55,677 nt of DNA, from positions 1-55,677 of the forward strand of contig WHTW01000036.1 of the NCBI GenBank assembly GCA_009377525.1, read 5' to 3'. The stretch is from Rhodospirillales bacterium (GTDB taxonomy: Bacteria > Pseudomonadota > Alphaproteobacteria > Reyranellales > Reyranellaceae). The notes under the pieces are model-generated. The model was not told the origin of the DNA and did no database searches. It was given only the letters and a program-made list of their open reading frames with translations. Numbering within the stretch: the first letter of the stretch is position 1; each line of letters opens with the position of its first letter. Shown one piece after another: positions 1 to 8,086 of the stretch. The position numbers and the translations under genes were made by a program.

Positions 1-596
1 CGCGGCGGGGGCTCCGCGACGCCCACGCCCGATCTCCCGCTTGACCCGAAAACGCGCCGGGCCCAAGCAAGAACATGAAACTGCTGCCCGCATTTCTACT
101 GTCTCACTCACAGGGTGCGGTTCATTCTGAGGTTTGCGCAGTTCCCGCAGTTTCCGCTACCCCCTCCTCGACCGCGATGACCCCGGAGCCCATCCCGCCC
201 GGCGGGACGCAGCCGGACGGGATGACCGGCTCCTAACCATGAATAACCAAGCACCGTGCGCGGCCCTCTCGAACCGGATGGCCGCATCCGGCCTCGTCGC
301 TCGGGATCCGGGCCCACCCATCCAGCCGGGCAGCCGCACGGGCTCGCACAGTGTCGGCCGCGCGCGATGGTATCGGATGAACGATGCAAAGAACGGACGC
401 CTGAAAGCGTGGCGGCGAAGGCAATATAACTCCTGTGCTTTCACAAGTCAATAACTACGGTCCGTTCAGCCAGTTTCGTTTTCGTGACTTTTTGCGCTCC
501 GTGGAGGGATCTGCATAGGGGCTCGAAACGGCGACCACGCCATGGCCTGTGTGGCTGGACACCGGTGCCAGCAGTGCTGTCATCCGATCCCATCGA
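1..596. other. Gene-poor left edge, no convincing gene
   Basis: I see no convincing gene here. Short open frames exist on both strands, but they overlap each other, are rich in Arg, Ser and Pro as expected of random GC-rich frames, and lack a ribosome binding site or a recognisable domain. An imperfect inverted repeat lies at about 185-233 (GGAGCC and CATCCCG on the left, CGGGATG and GGCTCC on the right) and resembles the palindromic elements found elsewhere in the window. The stretch at about 425-500 is less GC-rich than its surroundings but shows no clear promoter tied to a gene. Confidence 0.5.
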
Positions 597-694
597 ACGG
601 GGGGTTGCGGTTGACCAGCGGGCCCCGCATAGAGCGGATGGGTCGTGCACCGCACCTCATGCTCGGCCTGGAACAGGTGCTTGCCGCAGCCCTG
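597..694 (-). pseudogene. Decayed 3' fragment of a VOC-family (glyoxalase/dioxygenase) gene
   Basis: About 95 nt on the minus strand closely match the 3' part of the intact VOC gene at 7027-7983 (its nt 7170-7257, residues about 244-271). The translated piece reads FQAEHEVRCTTHPLYAG, against FQIEHEVRCMTHPLYAR in the intact protein. A one-base insertion in the GGGCCCC run (near 626-632) shifts the frame, and homology stops abruptly on both sides. No start codon or complete domain remains. A matching 5' fragment of the same family lies at 6828-6915, beyond the autotransporter and AraC genes, so the two may be halves of one interrupted paralogue. Confidence 0.8.
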
Positions 695-764
695 ACTCCC
701 CATCCGATGATGAACTCGCCCGCTCTTGCCGGCGAAGTCTTTCCCGCCCACCGATGGGCGCTGC

Positions 765-787
765 GAGGCCCGGCCGGGGATGGCCTC
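765..787 (-). terminator. Possible terminator hairpin after the autotransporter gene
   Basis: Directly after the stop codon of the autotransporter gene on the minus strand is an inverted repeat GAGGCC/GGCCTC with an 11-nt loop. A second small hairpin, CGCCCA/TGGGCG, lies at 748-763. Neither is followed by a clear T-run, so intrinsic termination is only a possibility. Confidence 0.3.
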
Positions 788-790
788 TTC

Positions 791-3700
791 TCACCACGAG
801 AACCGCAGGCCGACGTTCAGAGCGTGGTTGTCGGTGCCCGAGCCGACCTCGCCGTCGTAGCGCAGGTAGAGCTGCGTCGCGGCGGCCACGGTGGTGCTGG
901 CCGAGAAGCCGATCACCGCTGAATCGCGCTGCGGCGCGGCGCCGTAGACGGTGAAGCTGGCCGACGGCGCACCGGCGAACGCCGCCGTCAGCGGCCGCGC
1001 GGTGTCGGCGTACTCATGCAGCCAGCCAAGACGCAGCCTGAGGTCGAGCGTGCGCGTGTCACCAATTCCGATCGCACCGGCAAGATCGACGCCCAGCGTG
1101 GTGCGCAGCGACGTCGTCGTCTGCCGCTGCACGTTCAGGCTCAGAGAGTTCGCGCCCCACTCCGAGAACGCCGCCTGGTTGATGCTTGAGGCCTGGAAGC
1201 GCGCGAACGGCGTGACGGTGGCTTGCGCCGGCGCGTAGACGCCGAGCCTGTAGCCGGTCTCGACCTGGCCGAGGAACTGGTTGGCGCCGGTGCTGGCGCT
1301 GGCGGTGCGCGGCTGCAGGCCGGGGATCTGGATCTGACGCTGAAGCTGGTTGTTGGAATAGGCGTAGCCCGCCAAGGCATCGACGTAGAGGCCCCACCGG
1401 GTGAAGCTGCCGTAGGCGGCGACGCTCACCGTGTTGGACCAGCCCTTGCCCTGGAAGCTGTCGACCCATTGCGTGCCGTTGGTGTAGCCGCCACCGAGGC
1501 CGACAAGCACGTTCGGCGCGACGCGATAGTCGATGCCGGCGGCGGCGCCGCCGACGCTATAAGTGAACGTGCTCGAGTTGCCGTCACCCTGCACCGAGCC
1601 GACACCGCCCAGCCCGCTGCCCCACACGCTGAACGGGCTCAGTTCCTCGCACGCCGCGACATCGCAGGCCTGCGCCAGCGCCTGACGCTGGCCGCGGCCG
1701 GAACTGCCGCGGGCCAGCGCCATCTGCTGGCCCAGCGCATTCATGAACAGCGCGTTGTTGGCCACGTTGAACGAGCCGAAGTCGGCATAGGGCTGGCCGC
1801 TGATCTGGTTCAGCGCCCATGGACCCTGCTGGGTGTTGAGCCCGGCCAGCGCGCCGATCACCGTGGCGAAGTCGCCCGAGGCGTTGGCATAGGACTGGTC
1901 CAGCGCCGAGCCGACCGCCCGCTGGTTCACCGTGTTGCCGCCGAAGCCCGAGAAGGCCGCGCCCTGCAGAGCCAACGTCAGGAACACGTTGTTGGCGTCG
2001 TAGCTCAGCGACGGCGTCAGGAAGGCGAAGTTGCTGCTGACGCCGGAGTAGGTTCCCGACAGACCGCCGGCAGCATTGACGATGGTGTAGGTCGTGCTGG
2101 TGCCGTAGTTGCCGGGAGCGGCCGCCACCTGCACCGTCGCGCCGCTGATCGTCGCGGCACCGGTGGCATTGATCCGATCACTCTGGCCCGCGGCATTGGC
2201 CTCGACGACATAGGTGCCGCCGATCTGGCTGAAGTTGCCGCTGACGTTGAGCGTGCCGATCGAGTTGCCGGGCGCCACCACGGCGCCGTTAGAGACGAGG
2301 CCGCCGATCGTGCCGCTGCCGCCGATCGCGCTGCTGGCGTCGAGCGTCACCGTGCTGGCGAGCGAGCCGTTCACGATCAGGCCGCTACCCGTCACCGTGG
2401 TCGGGCCGGTGTAGAGATTGTTGCCGGTGAGGGTGAGCACGCCGCCGCCCTGCAAGGTCATGCCGCCGGTGCCCGCCATGACGCCGGCGTAGGTGCCGCC
2501 GCTCGTCTGGTTGAACACGACTGAGGCGTTGTTGAGGATGTTGCCCTGGAGGCTCGCGCTGTTGCCGATCAGCACGCCGCCCGACACCGTCGTGCCGCCG
2601 GCGTAGCTGTTGGCGCCGCCGAGGATCAGCATGCCGCCGCCCTGCACCGTGAGCGCGCCCGTGCCGGACATGTTGCCGGCATAGGCGCCATTCGTCGCCT
2701 GGTCGAACGTCACCGCAGCGTTGTTCAGGATATTGCCCTGAAGGCTCGCCGTATTGCCCTGCAGGACGCCACCCGACACTGTCGTGCCGCCGGTGTAGCT
2801 GCTGGTACCGCTCAGGATCAGGGTGCCCGCGCCCTGCTTGGCAAGGCCCCCCGTGCCGGTGATCGCCGACGCCAGGGTGACGGTGTTGCCGTTGGTGTCG
2901 AACGTGCCGCCGCCCGGACCCAGCGCCGTCAGACGCGACGAGATGTCGGTGGTGCTGCCGGTCGCCCATTGCAGGCCGCCGCCGTTCAGGGTGATCGCAC
3001 CGGTGCCGAGATTGTTGCCCGCCGCGAAGTTGATCAGGCCACCGGTCACCGTCGTACCGCCGCCGTAGTTGTTCGCGCCGGTGAGTGTCAGCGTGCCGGC
3101 ACCGCTCTTGGTCAGGCCACCGGTCCCGTCGATCGCGCCGTTGTGGACCAGTGCGGTGCCCGATGCCGTATCGAAGGTGCCGCCGCCGGCATTCAATGTC
3201 GTGGCACGCGACGTGGAGAAGCTGCCGGTCGTCTGCAGCGTACCGCCGCGGAAAACCAGCGCGCCGCCGGCATCGCCGAGATTGCCGTCGCCCGAGATCG
3301 ACAGCGTGCCGTCGGTGATGGTCGTGCGGCCCAGGTAGGTGTTGCCGCCGGTGAGCACCAGCGTGCCGGTGCCGTACTTGGCGAGCTCGCCCGACCCGCC
3401 GACGACGCCGTTGAGGGTGAGCGTGACGCCGGGATCGACGTTGAAGCCGCCGATGCTGCTGGAGTTGATCGTCACCGTGCGGCCGGTGGCGATGTTCGCC
3501 CTGACCCACAGCGCGCCGCCATCCGCGAAGGTGAGCGCGCCGGCGGCGGCGCCGAGATTGGCGTCGCTGGTGACGGCGAGGTTGCCGGCCCTGATGGTCG
3601 TGCCGCCCATGTAGGTGTTGTTGCCGGTGAGCTCGACCGTGCCCTGGCCCCTCTTGGTGAGGTTGCCGGCGCCGTCGATGATGCCATCGAGTGTCAGCGT

Positions 3701-5593
3701 CGTGTTGACGAGCGGGTTGAACGTGGCGCCACCAGCGTTGATCGTGATGGCGCGCGACATGGTGACGGTTTCGAGCGTCCACAACTCGCCCCCGCCGAAG
3801 GCGAGGCCGCCGCTGGCGGCGCCGAGATTGGCGTCGCTGGTGACAAAGACCCGGCCGGCGTTGATTGCCGTGCCGCCCTGGTAGGTGTTGGCGCCACTCA
3901 AGGTCAGTAAGCCGTCGCCCTGCTTTACCACCCCGCCGGGACCGGACAGCGTCGACGCCAGCGTCACGGTGTTGCCGTTGGTGTCGAAGACGGCACCGTT
4001 GTTGCCGATCGCCGCCAGCCGCGAGGAGATGTCGGCCGTGTTGCCGTCCGCCCATTGCAGGCCGCCGCCGTTCAGCGTGATGGTGCTGGTGCCGAAATTG
4101 TTGATCGCCGAGAAGTTGACCAGGCCGCCGGTCACCATCGTGCCGCCCGAGTAGATGTTGTTGCCGGTGAGAGTTAGCGTTCCGGTGCCAGACTTGGTCA
4201 GGCTACCCGTGCCGGACATGGTCCCGGCATAGGTGCCGCTGCCCGCCTGGTTGAACGTCACATTGGCGTTGTTGACGATGTTGCCCTGCAGGCTGCTTGT
4301 TGTGCCCTGCAGCGTGCCGCCCGAAACCGTCGTGCCGCCACTGTAGCTGTTGCTGCCCGTCAGGATCACCGTGCCGGTGCCGCTCTTGGTGAGCGAACCG
4401 CTGCCCGACATGGTCCCGGCATAGGTGCCGCTGCCCGTCTGGTTGAACGTCACATTGGCGTTGTTAGCGATGTTGCCCTGCAAGCTGCTTGTCGTGCCCT
4501 GCAGGATGCCACCCGACACCGTCGTGCCGCCGGTATATGTGTTGTTGCCGGAGAGCGTCAGCGTGCCGCTGCCGTTCTGGATCACCGAGCCCGCGCCGGT
4601 GATCACGTTGCTCAGGGTCTGGTCGGTCGACTGGTCGAAGGTGAGGCTGCCGGCCTGGATGGCGATGTTGCCCGCCATGGAGCCGCCCTGCAGGGTCAAC
4701 GTGTTGGCGCCGCCGGTGAAGGTGATGGCGTTGGCCTGCGCGCCGGCGCCAGCATTGGCGAAGCCGCCGCTGATCGAGCCGCTGTTGATGATGGTCAGCC
4801 CGGATCCGGTGATGCCCGCGCCGCCCGCGCCGGGGGCGAGGGCATCCGAGCTGCTAACGCCGCCGCCGTTGCCGCCCGTGATCGATCCGGTATTGACCAG
4901 GGTCGAACCGCTGGCGTTGGCGGGGTCGAAAGCGATGCCGATGCCGCCGCTACCGCCGCCGCCGCCGGCTTGCCCGCCGGCGCCGCCGCTGCCGCCGTTG
5001 CCGCCAGTAATGGCCGCCGGGCTGGTGAAGGAGCCCGAAGCGATGATCGCCGCGCCATAACCGCCCGCCCCGCCGCCGCCGCCGGTGCTTCCGCCGTTGC
5101 CGCCGATGCCGCCGATGCCGCCCGCTCCGCCTGTCAGTTGTCCCAAGGCTCCTGGTGTCGCCAGCACGGCGCCATGCGCCCCTCCACCGCCACCGCCACC
5201 GCCGCTGAGCCCGTTGATGTTGAGGATGCCGGGACCACCGGTGCCTCCCGAGCCGCCGACTCCCCCGATGGCTGCGCTACCGCCACTGCCGCCGGCACCG
5301 CCGATCACACTGCCCACATTGCCGCCACGGCCGCCGTTGCCGCCAGTCTGGCCTGCTCCCCCGCCGCCGCCGCTGGTGGCGGCGAAGCCGCCGGGGTCGA
5401 CGTTGGGAGCGGCGGTGCCGTTGGCGCCGGGACCACCGATAGAGTCGGCGCCGCCCGCGTTCCCGACCGCGCCCTCGCCGCCATCGGCCCAGACGGGGCC
5501 GGCGCCCAGGGCCAGCAACGCCATGAGGCAGGTCGTCGTCAGCAGGGCCGTCGTCGGCCGGCGCCGCGCGCGTGGTACCCGATTCTTACGCAT
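791..5593 (-). CDS. Giant autotransporter adhesin with Gly-rich head and PATR repeats
   Basis: A 1600-residue type V secreted protein. The chosen ATG at 5593 gives a classical signal peptide (MRKNR basic start, hydrophobic core, cleavage after PVWA near residue 36); an upstream TTG would only add 26 charged residues. Residues about 37-250 are almost pure GGxGGxGG sequence. Next come about ten autotransporter-associated beta-strand repeats of the form LTLTGxNxYxGGTTVxxG, roughly residues 340-1070, which should build a long beta-helix passenger. The last about 280 residues form the outer-membrane beta-barrel domain and end in aromatic-terminated LRFSW, as expected for Bam-dependent insertion. 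The likely role is surface display or adhesion; the ligand is unknown. It is divergent from an AraC-type gene that may control it. Length and repeat number may vary between strains because the repeats are also nearly identical at DNA level. Confidence 0.93.
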   Translation of the reverse strand: MRKNRVPRARRRPTTALLTTTCLMALLALGAGPVWADGGEGAVGNAGGADSIGGPGANGTAAPNVDPGGFAATSGGGGGAGQTGGNGGRGGNVGSVIGGAGGSGGSAAIGGVGGSGGTGGPGILNINGLSGGGGGGGGAHGAVLATPGALGQLTGGAGGIGGIGGNGGSTGGGGGAGGYGAAIIASGSFTSPAAITGGNGGSGGAGGQAGGGGGSGGIGIAFDPANASGSTLVNTGSITGGNGGGVSSSDALAPGAGGAGITGSGLTIINSGSISGGFANAGAGAQANAITFTGGANTLTLQGGSMAGNIAIQAGSLTFDQSTDQTLSNVITGAGSVIQNGSGTLTLSGNNTYTGGTTVSGGILQGTTSSLQGNIANNANVTFNQTGSGTYAGTMSGSGSLTKSGTGTVILTGSNSYSGGTTVSGGTLQGTTSSLQGNIVNNANVTFNQAGSGTYAGTMSGTGSLTKSGTGTLTLTGNNIYSGGTMVTGGLVNFSAINNFGTSTITLNGGGLQWADGNTADISSRLAAIGNNGAVFDTNGNTVTLASTLSGPGGVVKQGDGLLTLSGANTYQGGTAINAGRVFVTSDANLGAASGGLAFGGGELWTLETVTMSRAITINAGGATFNPLVNTTLTLDGIIDGAGNLTKRGQGTVELTGNNTYMGGTTIRAGNLAVTSDANLGAAAGALTFADGGALWVRANIATGRTVTINSSSIGGFNVDPGVTLTLNGVVGGSGELAKYGTGTLVLTGGNTYLGRTTITDGTLSISGDGNLGDAGGALVFRGGTLQTTGSFSTSRATTLNAGGGTFDTASGTALVHNGAIDGTGGLTKSGAGTLTLTGANNYGGGTTVTGGLINFAAGNNLGTGAITLNGGGLQWATGSTTDISSRLTALGPGGGTFDTNGNTVTLASAITGTGGLAKQGAGTLILSGTSSYTGGTTVSGGVLQGNTASLQGNILNNAAVTFDQATNGAYAGNMSGTGALTVQGGGMLILGGANSYAGGTTVSGGVLIGNSASLQGNILNNASVVFNQTSGGTYAGVMAGTGGMTLQGGGVLTLTGNNLYTGPTTVTGSGLIVNGSLASTVTLDASSAIGGSGTIGGLVSNGAVVAPGNSIGTLNVSGNFSQIGGTYVVEANAAGQSDRINATGAATISGATVQVAAAPGNYGTSTTYTIVNAAGGLSGTYSGVSSNFAFLTPSLSYDANNVFLTLALQGAAFSGFGGNTVNQRAVGSALDQSYANASGDFATVIGALAGLNTQQGPWALNQISGQPYADFGSFNVANNALFMNALGQQMALARGSSGRGQRQALAQACDVAACEELSPFSVWGSGLGGVGSVQGDGNSSTFTYSVGGAAAGIDYRVAPNVLVGLGGGYTNGTQWVDSFQGKGWSNTVSVAAYGSFTRWGLYVDALAGYAYSNNQLQRQIQIPGLQPRTASASTGANQFLGQVETGYRLGVYAPAQATVTPFARFQASSINQAAFSEWGANSLSLNVQRQTTTSLRTTLGVDLAGAIGIGDTRTLDLRLRLGWLHEYADTARPLTAAFAGAPSASFTVYGAAPQRDSAVIGFSASTTVAAATQLYLRYDGEVGSGTDNHALNVGLRFSW
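4185..4531 (-). repeat. Near-identical 155-nt direct repeats in the autotransporter gene
   Basis: Nucleotides 4185-4339 and 4377-4531 are close copies with a 192-nt period. They share long identical stretches encoding the segment between adjacent PATR motifs (SLQGNI, NANVTFNQ, GSGTYAGTMSG). A more diverged copy is at about 2640-2795. Each unit encodes one strand-turn module of the passenger. Such copies are substrates for slippage or recombination, which would change passenger length in frame, because 192 is a multiple of three. Confidence 0.75.
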
Positions 5594-5800
5594 ACCCAAA
5601 GCCCCCGGCTTCCCGCACCGCGTTCGTCCGCCGAGCCGGCTCCCCGCGCGAAGCGGCGGCAGGCGGACCAAATTGTGACCTTTGGAGGAAAGCCGAAGCG
5701 GATTTACACGCGCAATGATGCAATTATATGCGCGCCGGATTTACGCTATGCGGGATGACACCTGAGGCTGCGTGCCGTGTAACTTGCCGAAGGAGCTGCC
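5594..5800. promoter_or_regulatory. Divergent control region between autotransporter and AraC genes
   Basis: This 207-nt intergenic region separates two outward-facing genes. It holds an AT-richer patch (5700-5730) and a perfect inverted repeat CGCGCA/TGCGCG at 5709-5714 and 5729-5734 with a 14-nt spacer, suitable as a regulator site serving both promoters. The AraC gene has AGGAG at 5791-5795. No confident -35/-10 pair could be assigned, so the operator role is inferred from symmetry and position. Confidence 0.4.
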
Positions 5801-6793
5801 GTGCCTGACATCGAGTGGTTGCTGCGCGAGCCCGATCGGGCACTGACGCTGCAGACCGGCCCGCCCTTTGCCGCCGATGACGACAACTGGCGGGCCACCA
5901 TCGAGCGCGTGATCGTGGCGCCCAGCCTGCACGTCTACCTGGTCGACGCGCAGGCCCATCGCGACATGAGCATCGAGCCCACCCACGAATTCACCAACCC
6001 GTTCGTCGCCAGCCAGTTGACGATCGAGGGCCGCGCCGACCTCGACTTCCAGAGCGCCGGCCGCGCCCACGCCACCCGGGACAACACCGTCTTCTTCCGG
6101 CCGCCCCGCCAGACCACGGTCTACAGGCTGAAGGCCGGCACGCGCTTCCGCGCCTCCGGCTATGCGCTCAGCGTCGACCGCATGGTGCGGCTGTTCGAGG
6201 GCGAGGTGCCGGCGGCGCTCGCGCCGCTGCTCGAGCCGGAGCTCGACGACACCCGCTTCGTCACCGCGCGCAGCGACAAGGTCATACGCAGCCTCGCCGG
6301 CAGCCTGTTCGCCCGCGGCCTCAACGGGCCGCTGCGGCGACTGATGATGGAAGGTGCGGTGGTCCACCTGCTGGCGCTGCAGGCGGCCGCCGCGGGACGC
6401 CACGCGCCCCGGCATCGGCCCGCGGCCTTGTCGCCGCGGGAGCGCGAGGCCGTCGCCGAAGCCCGCCGTCTGCTGCTTGTCGACATGCGCGCACCGCCCA
6501 CGCTCGGCGAGCTGGCCGACGCGGTCGGCCTCGCCGAACGGCGGCTCAATGCCGGGTTCCGCCTGCTGTTCGGCGCGACGGTGTTCGAGACCTTGCGCGG
6601 CGAGCGGCTGGAGCATGCGCGGATCGCCTTCGAGGCCGGTGGCGCGACACTGAAGGAAGCCGCCTTCCGCGTCGGCTACAACCACGTCACCAATTTCATC
6701 AGCGCCTTCCGCGCCCGCTACGGCGCGCCGCCGGTCCAGTTCATCGGCCGCCCCGCGACGCGAGCCCGTCGCCGGCGGCTCACGGCCGGATAG
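5801..6793 (+). CDS. AraC-family transcriptional regulator
   Basis: A 330-residue regulator starting at GTG 5801 with AGGAG five bases upstream. The C-terminal part, about residues 215-325, is a canonical AraC double helix-turn-helix: helix one in TLGELADAVGLAERRLNAGF and the second in LKEAAFRVGYNHVTNFISAF, followed by the typical R-x-RYGxPP ending. The N-terminal 200 residues are a divergent sensor region with no ligand signature I can name. Because it faces away from the autotransporter gene and shares a 207-nt intergenic region containing an inverted repeat, it is a good candidate for that gene's regulator. This is inference from context only. It might instead act on the catabolic genes downstream. 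Confidence 0.9.
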   Translation: MPDIEWLLREPDRALTLQTGPPFAADDDNWRATIERVIVAPSLHVYLVDAQAHRDMSIEPTHEFTNPFVASQLTIEGRADLDFQSAGRAHATRDNTVFFRPPRQTTVYRLKAGTRFRASGYALSVDRMVRLFEGEVPAALAPLLEPELDDTRFVTARSDKVIRSLAGSLFARGLNGPLRRLMMEGAVVHLLALQAAAAGRHAPRHRPAALSPREREAVAEARRLLLVDMRAPPTLGELADAVGLAERRLNAGFRLLFGATVFETLRGERLEHARIAFEAGGATLKEAAFRVGYNHVTNFISAFRARYGAPPVQFIGRPATRARRRRLTAG

Positions 6794-6827
6794 GACCCCG
6801 GGTCGGTGGTCGGGTCCGGACGGCCCG

Positions 6828-6915
6828 GGCCGCAGGTTGACATGATCGAGGCCGACGATGTTGCCGAGGTCTCGGCACTACGGTCGTATTGCTTGCCGTT
6901 GGATCGATCGGGCAT
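6828..6915 (-). pseudogene. Decayed 5' fragment of a VOC-family gene
   Basis: The minus strand starts like the neighbouring VOC gene: MPDRSNGKQYDRSAE against MPKDGKQYDRSAE. A one-base deletion in GGTCCTCGG then throws the frame off, although the DNA still matches for about 80 nt (equivalent to 7901-7983). Homology ends where the paralogue would encode about residue 26. Since it lies just downstream of the intact copy in the same orientation, it is best read as the remains of a tandem duplicate. The matching 3' piece is at 597-694. Confidence 0.8.
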
Positions 6916-7026
6916 GGCGACGAGAAGGCCCTTCAGCCCGCCGGCGATATCGGTGTCGTTGCGGCTGTCGAGCGTAGCGCTGACCGGAAGATGCCCATGC
7001 CAGAGCCGTGTTGTCCCGGCGGCGAC

Positions 7027-7983
7027 CTACTCCGCCGCCTGCCGCCGCCGCGTCACCGCCTCGAACCGCCGCTGGCGCATGGCCATGCGCGGATCGTCCA
7101 TCTCCGGCGCCATCGGCTCGGCCACCCAGCCGTCGCGACCGGGCACATAGTTGCGGTTGGTCTGGGCGGGGTTGCGGTTGACCAGCGGCCGCGCATAGAG
7201 CGGATGGGTCATGCAGCGCACTTCGTGCTCGATCTGGAACAGAGGCTTGCCGCTCTCCAGGTCGGTGATCTGCTCGAAGCGGTACTGGTACTGGTTGCTT
7301 TCCTCGGTGATCAGGTCGCGCTCGAGCAGGCGCTTGTGCGGCCGCGAGAAGTTCGCGACGTAGACTTGGATGTGATGGCCGTCGTAGGCCGCAAGCTTCG
7401 CCTTGGTCTCGCGGAACACCAGCTCCTGCGAGGGGCCGACCGAGATGCGCGCCGCCGGCATGTCGCCCTTGTCGTCGACGCTCGCCGGAGTCTCGAAGAT
7501 CTTGCGGTAGAAGTCGGCGATGGCCCTGGCCGAACCCGCCGGCACGTCGAACTCGACATAGGGCATGCCGAGCTGCATGCGGCCGAAACTGCCGGGCTCG
7601 TGGATCAGGAGCTTGTTGCCCCAGGGACACGTGGTCTCGACGTGGTCGTCGTACTCCTTGAAGGCGAAGCGCGTTCCCTCGAGCGGCTTCTTCATCTTCT
7701 CGAGGCGCTGCAGTAGGGCCTCGCGATCGGGGATGACCAGGCCGGTGCGGCCGCGAAGATGCTGCGGCTTGCCGGTGATCAGGTGGAACTGGCTGTGGCC
7801 GACATTGACCCACATGTTGTCGATGCTGGTCATCAGGTAGGGATCGCGCGTCAATCCCAGGCCGCTGATGTAGAACAGGGTGGTCAGGCCCTGGTCCTCG
7901 ACCTGCAGGTTGACGTGCTCCAGGCCGACGATGTTGCCGAGGTCCTCGGCGCTGCGGTCGTACTGCTTGCCGTCCTTTGGCAT
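7027..7983 (-). CDS. VOC-family protein, extradiol dioxygenase-like
   Basis: A 318-residue protein with two vicinal-oxygen-chelate modules. The first begins at GLEHVNLQVED (about residue 19) and contains a VGHSQFHL strand. The second begins at MPYVEFDVPAGSARAIADFY. The C-terminal third (EHEVRCMTHPLYARPLVNRNP) is an extension beyond the usual fold. ATG 7983 is preferred because GGAGG lies six bases upstream; an upstream in-frame start would read through that site. VOC proteins use metal-bound His/Glu to open rings, isomerise or hydrolyse. The substrate here cannot be named. It is divergent from an LLM monooxygenase gene (103 nt between starts) and has two decayed relatives nearby, which suggests past tandem duplication. 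Ring cleavage downstream of the monooxygenases is a reasonable but unproven role. Confidence 0.82.
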   Translation of the reverse strand: MPKDGKQYDRSAEDLGNIVGLEHVNLQVEDQGLTTLFYISGLGLTRDPYLMTSIDNMWVNVGHSQFHLITGKPQHLRGRTGLVIPDREALLQRLEKMKKPLEGTRFAFKEYDDHVETTCPWGNKLLIHEPGSFGRMQLGMPYVEFDVPAGSARAIADFYRKIFETPASVDDKGDMPAARISVGPSQELVFRETKAKLAAYDGHHIQVYVANFSRPHKRLLERDLITEESNQYQYRFEQITDLESGKPLFQIEHEVRCMTHPLYARPLVNRNPAQTNRNYVPGRDGWVAEPMAPEMDDPRMAMRQRRFEAVTRRRQAAE

Positions 7984-8086
7984 GGCTCGCCTCCATCGGG
8001 GGAAGGGGAGCTTTGCACGATTCTTCATTGGCAGCCCCTGCAAAAAATGCGGAACTGCCCATCAAGCGGCCCGGGAGGAACAGGCC

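Noticed and set aside
134..454. Small plus-strand gene at the left edge
   Set aside because: No ribosome binding site, no family resemblance and an equally long frame on the other strand.
2390..4560. CRISPR-like regular repeats
   Set aside because: The repeats are coding (PATR passenger repeats), lie in frame, have diverged copies and have no unique spacers of constant length or cas genes nearby.
4840..5490. Mycobacterial PE_PGRS protein
   Set aside because: The Gly-rich block resembles PGRS, but there is no PE domain and the protein ends in a Gram-negative outer-membrane barrel.
1223..5678. Long open frames on the plus strand across the autotransporter gene
   Set aside because: They are antisense shadows of a repetitive Gly/Thr/Asn-rich gene. 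Their products are Pro-, Val- or Arg-rich with no domain, and the minus-strand protein has a full signal peptide, repeats and barrel.
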